From the NCBI GenBank assembly GCA_026988155.1, contig JALSLW010000052.1:1-51699 (forward strand): a stretch of DNA of 51,699 nucleotides. Direction: 5' to 3'. The notes beneath the pieces are model-generated. The model worked only from the letters and a program-made list of their open reading frames with translations, searched no databases and was not told the DNA's origin. Positions 1 to 7,544 of the stretch are shown here, piece by piece. A program made the translations under genes and the position numbers. Numbering within the stretch: position 1 is the first letter of the stretch; every line of letters starts with the position of its first letter. Source of the stretch: Methylomonas sp. (GTDB lineage Bacteria; Pseudomonadota; Gammaproteobacteria; Methylococcales; Methylomonadaceae).

Positions 1-306
1 GGGATTCGCTAGGTTTTAGTACGACATCCATCGCCTTTGATATATCTCTGTCCAGTTGAACTAACTTCTTACGAAGATCTATTGTCGCCTCTTTTAATAG
101 TTGGGCAATAAATATCTGTAATTTCATCTCACATATTAATTTATCGGTAATCGCCTGATCAACTAGAGTAGCCTGTAACTATCTTGCCTTTAGCTTTAGT
201 TCTTTATTGTCCGGTTTTACGACGTTATACCATTTGTTTTTGCATGAACTTACGGGGGCTGTTCTAGGCAACAAAGCAAAATGCTGGATAGGTAATTCTC
301 GAAGAA
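1..306 (-). pseudogene. Decayed coding remnant, running off the left edge
   Basis: One minus-strand frame stays protein-like for about 100 codons, with only one stop (TAG at 179-181) and a TGA at its upstream end. It reads with basic and leucine-rich helical segments (for example LLKEATIDLRKKLVQLDRDI). No start codon is visible and the frame continues beyond base 1. The helical, charged character with a late L-D-R-D-I motif loosely recalls the linker region of IS110-type transposases, but I do not recognise it with certainty. The in-frame stop argues for a pseudogene. Confidence 0.35.
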
Positions 307-524
307 ATCATTAAATGTTGAATAAAGACGGCAGTAATGTAGATATTATCCTTGTTGGAGGAAATGCATGAAAATTTTAAAGGTAATTTGAAGAGGATAT
401 TAACCCAGACTTTTGCCATACTCTGTAGTTTTTCTAAAGTAATTTTTTTGCATTTAACCGAGCTAAGTACAAAACATTGTCTATACTTTTCATATGACTA
501 ATCTATATGGACTGTTGATAGCCG
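307..524. other. Intergenic region upstream of the diguanylate cyclase
   Basis: AT-rich sequence with no convincing gene. It must hold the promoter of the operon that begins at 525, but no clear -35/-10 pair stands out; the stretch around 475-510 is the most promoter-like. Confidence 0.4.
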
Positions 525-1673
525 ATGACTTTATGTACTGAGCTTAACAAGCTATGGTCTATGAATAATTTTAAAGACCCTGACTTAAAAAGTTTTGCTC
601 AACAGCAATTGATAGCTGAAACTCAAGAGGGGCTTAAAATTATGAGCACCTTGCTGATTCTGCTGATTTTGCTTGCCATGCTTTTTTTTAAGCAGATGAG
701 TTTGATTAATGGCTACAGCTTAAACTATTTCTGGGTGATAGCCCTTTCTGCACATATCAATATTTCTTCCCGTGTAGTGTCAGAGATTAAGACACTGCAT
801 GCCTTAGGCATGACTTTATTGGTTATCAGCGCAACGGCCTATGTGTTTATCGCCCATCAGTTAGGTGGCTTTAGCCCACTTCTGCTGGTTAATATTGTAC
901 TGCTGTTTATGGTTATTCCGATAATTCCCTGGGGGCTGCGCGAAGCCATCATCATTATTGTGTCCATCTATCTTTTATTAACACTGTCAACCCTAAACGG
1001 CGGTCATCAATTTGATGATGAAACTTTAAGAACACTGCAATTTTTTCTGTTGGCTGCCGGCATTACCAGCATAATGCTGGTGGTACGTACCACTTCAGTT
1101 CGTAAAAAAGAATTGCTAGCACATTTTGATCTGCAGAAAGCACATGCCGAACTGTATACCTTATCCAATATTGATCCGCTGACGGGAGCCTGGAATAGGC
1201 GCTATATAGATCAGGCTATTATTGATTTGGTTACTGATTTTCAAAGTGAGCACTCACATCTGCATTTCATTATTTTTGATCTGGATAAATTTAAATTGCT
1301 GAATGACACTTTTGGCCATGATTTTGGCGACCGCGTGCTGACTGTGACGGCAAATACAATTAAGCAGACTGCTAATAGGAAAGGCCAGTTAATTAGGATT
1401 GGCGGCGATGAGTTTGTACTGTTATTAGTCGGGGGGGATGCCAATGCATTTATGCAAACCGTTCGAACTGAAATCAAATCATTATTAAGCAAAGAGCAGG
1501 ACAGGGCTGTTTTTGATTTTAGCTGGGGGATAGTGACTTTGCCTTTGGCCAGAATTCAGGATTCTGAGACAGTTTATCAGCAAGCTGATAGCGCACTATA
1601 TAAGCACAAAAAAATAAATAAAAATAAGGTAGTCGGTTTTTCTGAAGCTAAGGATAGGCATGTCTATATCTAA
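525..1673 (+). CDS. Membrane diguanylate cyclase (GGDEF)
   Basis: Makes cyclic-di-GMP from two GTP. Several hydrophobic segments between residues about 40 and 190 form a membrane sensor module. A GGDEF domain follows from about residue 210, with its N-terminal motif DPLTGAWNRRY and an intact GGDEF signature at residues 293-297, so it should be catalytically active. The RxxD inhibitory site normally five residues upstream of GGDEF is absent (the sequence there is NRKG), which suggests no product inhibition. Its last 14 bases overlap the start of the PilM-like gene, so it is probably the first gene of the pilus-like operon and may tune that machine locally through c-di-GMP. The start is uncertain: an ATG at residue 13 or 41 could also serve. 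Confidence 0.85.
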   Translation: MTLCTELNKLWSMNNFKDPDLKSFAQQQLIAETQEGLKIMSTLLILLILLAMLFFKQMSLINGYSLNYFWVIALSAHINISSRVVSEIKTLHALGMTLLVISATAYVFIAHQLGGFSPLLLVNIVLLFMVIPIIPWGLREAIIIIVSIYLLLTLSTLNGGHQFDDETLRTLQFFLLAAGITSIMLVVRTTSVRKKELLAHFDLQKAHAELYTLSNIDPLTGAWNRRYIDQAIIDLVTDFQSEHSHLHFIIFDLDKFKLLNDTFGHDFGDRVLTVTANTIKQTANRKGQLIRIGGDEFVLLLVGGDANAFMQTVRTEIKSLLSKEQDRAVFDFSWGIVTLPLARIQDSETVYQQADSALYKHKKINKNKVVGFSEAKDRHVYI

Positions 1674-2811
1674 GCTAAATTTTAGCAATCTGCACAGCAA
1701 GGCTGGCGGTAAACTTTTTGCTCCATCACCTTTTATTGGCCTGGATCTGGGAATGGAAAAGCTGAATATGGTGCAGGTTGACTTTACATCGGGAGAGCCG
1801 GTTATTATTGCCGCCAGTTCTGACTATCATAATAGCAGCTATGAAGCATTAGTTCAGCAGCCAAAACTATTTAAGGCATTAATTAAAAGAACTTTTAAAT
1901 CAGCTGGGTTTAAAGGCTGTAGTGTGGTGGCAACCGTACCATCCCCTTTATTGAAAATCATATTCTTAAATTTTCAATGTAAAACTGACGATATTGAAGT
2001 TCAGGCGCTGTTAAATGCCCTGAAACATCGTGTTGATGACGACTTATCTGATTATGTGATTGATTATTTGCCGATTAATCCGCAAACACAGGAACAGATT
2101 AACCGTGTGGCACTTGTCGCAATGGCAAAACATGATGGGATAGAAGAGTATTTAGGGTTGCTGAATTACAGCGGTTTAGCTGTTGAAGCATTAGAAATAG
2201 GCCCTGTTGCCATCAAGCGTCTGGTATCTTCGCTGAACAGCTCTGAAGAAACGCAAAAGGTACTGACGCTTAACTTTGGTACTCAAAAAAGCTATTTAAC
2301 AGTGATATGGAACAATGAATTGCTACTGGATAGGGAAATAGATTTTGGCATAGACAACATTATCAATGCAATTACCAAAGCTTTTGATATTGATAGTAAA
2401 ACAGCATTTAAAGTATTGCATGAATATGGTTTGGCTGAAGATGACATTGCTGAAGGTGAATCTGAAGAATTATTGCTTGAAGATGAGTTGGATGACGGCC
2501 GAATGACCAGTGTATTGCTGGATGTGCTTCACCCCTGTTTCGTCCATTTGAGTGAAGAAATTAAAGATGTTCTGGTTTATGTGGCTTCAGAAACGCGGGG
2601 CGGAGCAGTTGAACAGATTTATTTAATGGGCAGTCTGTCCAGAATTTCCGCAGTTGATAGAATAATTGATGGCTTAATATCCATACCCGTACAGACAATT
2701 AATCCGTTTTTTGGTTTTTCGGCAGAAGAAAAGCCAACCTTGCTGAATGATCTGGGCCCCCTGTCAGGCGTAGCCGTAGCAACTGGGCTATCAATGCGGG
2801 GTAAAATCTGA
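1660..2811 (+). CDS. PilM/MshI-like actin-fold pilus assembly protein
   Basis: Resembles PilM, the cytoplasmic actin-like protein that docks on the inner-membrane PilN/PilO complex of type IV pili; in MSHA systems MshI does this job. The N-terminal strand FIGLDLGMEKLNMVQVD is the typical phosphate-1 region of this fold, and a second actin-type segment (NFGTQKSYLTVIW) lies near residue 205. At 383 residues it is slightly longer than usual PilM (about 350). It starts inside the end of the diguanylate cyclase gene and its TGA overlaps the ATG of the next gene, so the whole set is translationally coupled. PilM versus MshI cannot be decided from sequence alone. Confidence 0.75.
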   Translation: MSISKLNFSNLHSKAGGKLFAPSPFIGLDLGMEKLNMVQVDFTSGEPVIIAASSDYHNSSYEALVQQPKLFKALIKRTFKSAGFKGCSVVATVPSPLLKIIFLNFQCKTDDIEVQALLNALKHRVDDDLSDYVIDYLPINPQTQEQINRVALVAMAKHDGIEEYLGLLNYSGLAVEALEIGPVAIKRLVSSLNSSEETQKVLTLNFGTQKSYLTVIWNNELLLDREIDFGIDNIINAITKAFDIDSKTAFKVLHEYGLAEDDIAEGESEELLLEDELDDGRMTSVLLDVLHPCFVHLSEEIKDVLVYVASETRGGAVEQIYLMGSLSRISAVDRIIDGLISIPVQTINPFFGFSAEEKPTLLNDLGPLSGVAVATGLSMRGKI

Positions 2812-3476
2812 TGAGCCATGAAATAGACCTGATTCCGGCCAGTTACAGAGAACGGCTTAAAATTCAGCGCTGGTGTCATTTGTTTTTGGCTGCATTGGCT
2901 TTGATTGTTGTTCTGACTATTTTTATAAGGTTCGGTCTTAACAGTAAAAATCAAGCTATTCAAACTGCTATTTCATCGTTGCAGCGCGACAAGTCTTTTA
3001 ATCTGCGGCAGCAGAAAACCTACAATAACTTATTGACTGCTGAAAGGCGGCTAAATAAAAACCTGGAAATTCTGGAGGGAGTGCGGGGCGGTGTTCCAGT
3101 GCGCAAAATCATGATATTGATTGATCGGGTATTGAATGACAATATCTGGTTTTTGCAGTGGTCCTTTCGTCGTGCCGGAGAAATTGTCAGCCTGCCTCCG
3201 CAAACGGTACAGACTGGCTATTTTATTATTATTCCGCAAGAAAATAGTCAAATAGGCAAACAGCAAGCCTGGAAACTTGAGACACACATGGAAATCAAGG
3301 GGCAGGCCAGAGACCATTCCAGTTTTTCTCTATTTGTGCAGGATTTACTTAATCAGGATGAAATTGAAGATGTCAAAATAGTCGATACCCAAGTGCAGAC
3401 TTATGCTGACACTCAGGTTGTCAATTTTAATATTGTGATTCTGATTAATAATCAGCACAATAAAAGTCATGTATAA
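2811..3476 (+). CDS. PilN-like inner-membrane pilus assembly protein
   Basis: The order PilM-X-PilO and the protein shape identify it. It has a short cytoplasmic N-terminus beginning SHEIDLIPASYRERL, the classic PilN 'INLLPWR'-type motif that binds PilM. One membrane segment follows at about residues 23-45, then a coiled coil and a periplasmic alpha/beta domain. It would bridge cytoplasmic PilM and the periplasmic PilO/PilP/secretin complex. Its ATG overlaps the preceding stop (ATGA type), and the next gene begins eight bases before its own stop. Confidence 0.7.
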   Translation: MSHEIDLIPASYRERLKIQRWCHLFLAALALIVVLTIFIRFGLNSKNQAIQTAISSLQRDKSFNLRQQKTYNNLLTAERRLNKNLEILEGVRGGVPVRKIMILIDRVLNDNIWFLQWSFRRAGEIVSLPPQTVQTGYFIIIPQENSQIGKQQAWKLETHMEIKGQARDHSSFSLFVQDLLNQDEIEDVKIVDTQVQTYADTQVVNFNIVILINNQHNKSHV

Positions 3477-4026
3477 GACCTTACAGGAACAGGTTCAGCT
3501 TCGAACGCTTGTATTTTTGCTGATTTCTCTTGTTTTAATGGCGTTGTCTGCCAGCTATTTGTATGTCATAAAATCTCCCTTTAAACAATTCTGGCAACAG
3601 CGGCAAGCGCTAACCTTATTGCAGGATGAAGCGCGAACAGGCATTCCTTTGAAAAGTAAGATTGAAATGCAGCTGCAGCTGGTAGAACAGCTAGGTCATA
3701 AATTGCATGGCACTGGACAAAAGCTTGCTGCTAATAAAATGGTCGCTTATGTTATTGGTGAGCTAGATAAAACTGCTGAGCGACATCAGGTCACAGTTAT
3801 TAGAGTAAAACCGCAAAACCCGGAAATGCTATTTACTTTTAAAGAGCTGCCTTTTCAAGTTGAAGTTAGAGGTAATTATTTCAGCCTTTTTGCCTGGCTG
3901 AAAGATATTGAGAAAAATTTAGGGGCGATTGTTATCAAACAGTTTGATCTTGCTGCAGCGGATCAGGATAAACAGCGAAAAATGTTCTTAACCATTGCTG
4001 CCTATCAGTTTGAGGATAAAAAATGA
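3469..4026 (+). CDS. PilO/MshJ-like inner-membrane pilus assembly protein
   Basis: A bitopic membrane protein: one hydrophobic segment at about residues 14-35, then a periplasmic coiled coil (residues 40-80) and a small ferredoxin-like domain, the standard PilO layout. The position between PilN-like and PilP-like genes fits. PilO pairs with PilN and connects to PilP. It overlaps the gene before it by eight bases and the gene after it by four, so production is likely stoichiometric. Confidence 0.7.
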   Translation: MYKTLQEQVQLRTLVFLLISLVLMALSASYLYVIKSPFKQFWQQRQALTLLQDEARTGIPLKSKIEMQLQLVEQLGHKLHGTGQKLAANKMVAYVIGELDKTAERHQVTVIRVKPQNPEMLFTFKELPFQVEVRGNYFSLFAWLKDIEKNLGAIVIKQFDLAAADQDKQRKMFLTIAAYQFEDKK

Positions 4027-4406
4027 ATGCATCTTTTGTTTTTTTGTCATTTAGTTTGGCCGCTGGTATGGCTAATGTCATGGCAGAAACACTAGAAGAC
4101 CCTGCTGATTCAGCAGCTATTTTGCACGATCCTTTTCAAAAGCCTGCCTTCTTACAGCCTTCATTTAAACTGAAAACAGCTGAGAAGAAATCCAGCAAAT
4201 CATCCTGGACACCTCATCTTTTAATGACCTTGCGGGCTGGGAAGAACTCTATGGCCAATATTGGCGGGCAGCTTATTATCCTAGGTGGGAAAGTGAACGG
4301 ATATAAATTAATTAAAGTTTATGAACGCAGTGTTGTGCTTGTAAACCAAGGAAAAATTACCCGATTAACTCTAGATGAAGAAAATGCGACAGATGAAAAC
4401 TTTTAA
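4023..4406 (+). CDS. PilP/MshK-like periplasmic pilus assembly protein
   Basis: A short protein (127 residues) with an N-terminal signal-like stretch (residues 1-22, cleavage plausible after AMANVMAE). A proline-rich linker (DPFQKPAF) and a small beta domain follow, with the pattern LRAGKNSMANIGGQLIILGGKVNGYKL. This matches MshK/PilP-type proteins, which link the inner-membrane PilNO complex to the secretin. It overlaps the secretin gene by 32 bases. The assignment rests on gene order plus shape; I see no lipobox cysteine, which real PilP usually has, so MshK is the better analogue. Confidence 0.6.
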   Translation: MNASFVFLSFSLAAGMANVMAETLEDPADSAAILHDPFQKPAFLQPSFKLKTAEKKSSKSSWTPHLLMTLRAGKNSMANIGGQLIILGGKVNGYKLIKVYERSVVLVNQGKITRLTLDEENATDENF

Positions 4407-5745
4407 ATTTTTTTTACTGACTTTTCTATTTATTGCTTTGTTGCCAGTGTCTGTTGCAGGTTCAAAACCATCGATACCCAAGCTAATTTCAATATCAGTT
4501 AAGCAGTCGGAAGTCAGTGAACTGTTTGAGATGCTGTCACGGCAAAATAATATTAATATCGTGCTGGCCAAGGATGTTAAAGGGGAAGTATCGATTAATC
4601 TGTATGATGTTTCGGTAAAGCAGGCTGTTTATGCTATCGCCTCAGCTGCCGGTCTAGCTGTGGAACGGATGGGTAAAGGCTATTTGATTTCTAGCCAAAG
4701 CAATGTAGGTAAGACCATAGCAGGTGGTTTGACTGATTTTAGAACCTATAAAATTCAATATTCCAATGCCAGCAAGGTGTCAAAAATATTAGAAAAGCAT
4801 TTGTCTCAATATGGCAATATTGATATTTTGCAGGAGCGGAATCTTCTTGTAATTGAAGATTTGCCTAATTTTCTGACTCGCATTGAAAAATTGCTTTATC
4901 AGCTTGACCAGGCACCGGCACAAATTTTAATTGAAGCTAAAATCTTATCAATTACGCTTGATGATGAGCAGAAGTATGGCATTAACTGGAATCATGGCAA
5001 TACAATGCTAGGGGCAGAGTCATTAGGCGTAGCAGATCAGTTTCGTGACCTAGCTATTGGCGTTGGTGCTGGTCCTGCGGGCATGGCTTTCAATTATTTT
5101 ACTAAGAATATTGAGGTTCAGTTAAATCTGCTTAGCAAAAAAAACAGAGTTCGTACACTTTCCAGTCCAAGGCTGCTGGCGCTTGAACATCAGGAAGCTG
5201 AAGTTATTATCGGTGATAGAAAAGGCTATTCTGTAACAACAACAATTAACCAGGTGACTACTCAGACTATTCAGTTTCTTGAGTCTGGAGTGATTTTAAG
5301 GGTAACGCCTTCAATAGACCATTTCGGCCGTATTATGTTAGATATTCATCCGGAAGTAAGCATTGGATCGGTATCCACTTCAGGCGATAACAACTCCACC
5401 ATACCCAATCAAACAACTACTGAAGTGACTACTCGCGTTTTAGTTGAAGACGGGGCAACTGTTTTTATCGGAGGATTGATTGGAACGACCGTAACAAATA
5501 AGCATCAGGGCGTACCTATATTAGAAGATATTCCTCTTCTGGGGGCTTTATTTTCAAGTGAAAACCCTATTGCCACAAATACTGAAACCGTTGTTATGAT
5601 TAAACCCCAGATTATACGGCATAATAATTTTGAGCTCGTGACCAAACCTTTCGACAGAATTAAAAAATTTGAAGAAAGCAGAAAAAAAGAGACCCAGAGG
5701 ATTGATGATTTTTTTGAGGGAAGCTTTATTCATCGTTCAGAGTAA
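4375..5745 (+). CDS. Pilus-type secretin (MshL/PilQ family)
   Basis: Outer-membrane channel protein of a type IV/MSHA-like pilus or related secretion system. After a signal peptide (most naturally from the in-frame ATG at 4393, giving MKTFKFFLLTFLF), an STN/N0-type domain lies at about residues 35-105. A secretin N1-like domain follows at about 120-180. The secretin barrel ends with the hallmark VPILEDIPLLGALFSS near residue 385. At 456 residues it is short for PilQ. It is the last gene of the overlapping set; no pilus ATPase, platform or pilin genes follow, so those must lie elsewhere. Its 3' end overlaps the oppositely oriented murU by 20 bases. Confidence 0.85.
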   Translation: MKKMRQMKTFKFFLLTFLFIALLPVSVAGSKPSIPKLISISVKQSEVSELFEMLSRQNNINIVLAKDVKGEVSINLYDVSVKQAVYAIASAAGLAVERMGKGYLISSQSNVGKTIAGGLTDFRTYKIQYSNASKVSKILEKHLSQYGNIDILQERNLLVIEDLPNFLTRIEKLLYQLDQAPAQILIEAKILSITLDDEQKYGINWNHGNTMLGAESLGVADQFRDLAIGVGAGPAGMAFNYFTKNIEVQLNLLSKKNRVRTLSSPRLLALEHQEAEVIIGDRKGYSVTTTINQVTTQTIQFLESGVILRVTPSIDHFGRIMLDIHPEVSIGSVSTSGDNNSTIPNQTTTEVTTRVLVEDGATVFIGGLIGTTVTNKHQGVPILEDIPLLGALFSSENPIATNTETVVMIKPQIIRHNNFELVTKPFDRIKKFEESRKKETQRIDDFFEGSFIHRSE

Positions 5746-6406
5746 ATAGTAAATGCTCTTCCATCTCTTTCAGGCGTTCAGGTGTACCAATGTCCATCCA
5801 AAAACCGTTAAACTTTTCTCCGGTTACTCTATTTTTTGCCATCGCCTTTCGCAGCAATGGTCCCAGTTTTTTTATCCCTGCTTCCATATTATTAAATAGT
5901 TTTGGATGATAGAGGCCAATCCCGCTGAATGTTAGGCTTGAGCCTCCTGTTTCGGAAACCAGACCGCCAGCTGATAAATGAAAATCACCTTCAGGATGAT
6001 GTTCGGGATTGGGGATCAAAACCAGATGTGCCAGGTCTATTTTTTTATTATGCAATTGACTGAAATTGTAATCGTTGGCAATATCGCCATTAACTACCAA
6101 GAAAGTGCTTTTTCCCAACAAAGTAAGCGCATTTGCAATGCCACCGGCTGTTTCTAGACCTGTCTCACCCTCATCTGAATAAACAATAGATGCGCCAAAC
6201 TGCTTCCCTGACCCTAATACCTGCTTAATCTGTTCACCTAAATGGGCAATATTGATAACTATCTCTGTAAACCCTGCTGAAACCAATTGCTCAATGGTAT
6301 ATTGAATAATTGGTTTTCCTGCAACCAAAAGTAAAGGTTTAGGCGTTGTGTCTGTTAATGGACGCATTCTTTCACCACGTCCGGCGGCTAAAATCATTGC
6401 TTTCAT
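5726..6406 (-). CDS. murU: N-acetylmuramate-1-phosphate uridylyltransferase
   Basis: Transfers UMP from UTP to MurNAc-1-phosphate, making UDP-MurNAc in the recycling route that bypasses de novo synthesis (and fosfomycin). The nucleotidyltransferase signature AAGRGERMRPLTDTTPKPLL is at residues 6-25; VNGDIA near 109 supplies the metal-binding aspartate. The length of 226 matches Pseudomonas MurU. The start overlaps the end of amgK by four bases, and the pair sits next to lptD-surA exactly as in Pseudomonas putida, which strengthens the call over a generic sugar nucleotidyltransferase. Confidence 0.85.
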   Translation of the reverse strand: MKAMILAAGRGERMRPLTDTTPKPLLLVAGKPIIQYTIEQLVSAGFTEIVINIAHLGEQIKQVLGSGKQFGASIVYSDEGETGLETAGGIANALTLLGKSTFLVVNGDIANDYNFSQLHNKKIDLAHLVLIPNPEHHPEGDFHLSAGGLVSETGGSSLTFSGIGLYHPKLFNNMEAGIKKLGPLLRKAMAKNRVTGEKFNGFWMDIGTPERLKEMEEHLLFTLNDE

Positions 6407-7398
6407 TTTTTGCTGTTATAGGCAGGTAAAATAGTTTCTATTAAGTAATGGTTAAATTCAGCAAGTTCAGTGTACTTGCTGCAAATATGGCTGACATAGT
6501 TTAAAGTTCTGGGAATATCAGCCAAATAATCAGGCTTGCCATCACGCAAATTTAAGCGGGAAAAAATGCCGATAGCTTTTAAATGCCGTTGCAATCCCAT
6601 TAAGTCAAACCAGCGGGTAAATGTTTCCAACTCAGTATTGATTAATCCTGATTTAGTAATTTTATGAAAATACAGGGTCATCCATTTCAATACTTTTTCT
6701 TCAGGCCAGTTGATATAGCAGTCACGCAGCAAAGAAACCAGATCATAAGTGATTGGGCCAATGACTGTATCTTGAAAATCAATAATGCCAGGCGAATTCT
6801 CTTTCAAAAACATCAGGTTTCTGCAATGAAAATCCCGGTGTACACAGGTTTGAGGCTGCTCTAATGCTGATGCGATTAAAATTTGGTTGACGTTATCCTG
6901 AATGTTTTTCGGTATGGATAGAGCAAGGCATTGTTTTAGAAACCAGTCATAAAAAATCGTAAGTTCTCTGCTTAATAGCGCTTTATTATAGCTGGGAAAT
7001 TCACTGTTAGATAAGCTGGAGTCTGAATGCAGCTGATGCAGACTGCTAAATGCGCTGCAATATAATGCTGTTGCATTTTCTTCATTCAGTTGATCCAGAA
7101 AACAGTCGCTGCCAAAATCTTCTAATAGTAAAAACCCTTGAGTAAGGTTTTGCTGATAAATTTGAGGAACGTTTAGCCCTGCCTGCTTTAATAATGTTGC
7201 TACCCTAATAAAGGGTTCAATATTTTCTTTATCAGGAGGTGCATCCATTACAATATGCTGCCCCTGGCTGTGAATAACCCTAAAATATCGTCTGAAACTG
7301 GCATCACAGGAAGCAATCTCAAATTTCACAATGTTTAAGCTAAGGCTGTGAGTTAACCAGTCTAGAATTGCTTTTGCACGGGTATCGGCTGTTGACAT
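6403..7398 (-). CDS. amgK: N-acetylmuramate/N-acetylglucosamine kinase
   Basis: Anomeric sugar kinase that phosphorylates MurNAc (and GlcNAc) at C1 for peptidoglycan recycling. It has an aminoglycoside phosphotransferase fold: the catalytic loop VHRDFHCRNLMFL is near residue 187 and the metal-binding IIDFQDTVIGP near 205. Its length of 331 is normal for AmgK. The downstream gene murU overlaps by four bases and uses its product. The gene is divergent from lptD across a 146-bp gap containing a perfect inverted repeat. Confidence 0.85.
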   Translation of the reverse strand: MSTADTRAKAILDWLTHSLSLNIVKFEIASCDASFRRYFRVIHSQGQHIVMDAPPDKENIEPFIRVATLLKQAGLNVPQIYQQNLTQGFLLLEDFGSDCFLDQLNEENATALYCSAFSSLHQLHSDSSLSNSEFPSYNKALLSRELTIFYDWFLKQCLALSIPKNIQDNVNQILIASALEQPQTCVHRDFHCRNLMFLKENSPGIIDFQDTVIGPITYDLVSLLRDCYINWPEEKVLKWMTLYFHKITKSGLINTELETFTRWFDLMGLQRHLKAIGIFSRLNLRDGKPDYLADIPRTLNYVSHICSKYTELAEFNHYLIETILPAYNSKK

Positions 7399-7445
7399 GA
7401 ATTTATTGCAATCAGGGTTATAAACTAAGGTAAAATGTTCAGCTA

Positions 7446-7476
7446 CTCAGTATACTGTCCTTAATAGTATACTGAG
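7446..7476. repeat. Perfect 11-bp inverted repeat between amgK and lptD
   Basis: CTCAGTATACT at 7446-7456 is mirrored exactly by AGTATACTGAG at 7466-7476, with nine bases between. It sits in the divergent amgK/lptD promoter region, so an operator is possible; a hairpin in the lptD leader is another option. There is no T-run, so it is not an obvious terminator. Confidence 0.6.
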
Positions 7477-7544
7477 CAGTTACAAATGAACGGCTATTTT
7501 ATTCGATTTTTGAGTCTCAAGTTAACTTTTACTGATACGCATCT

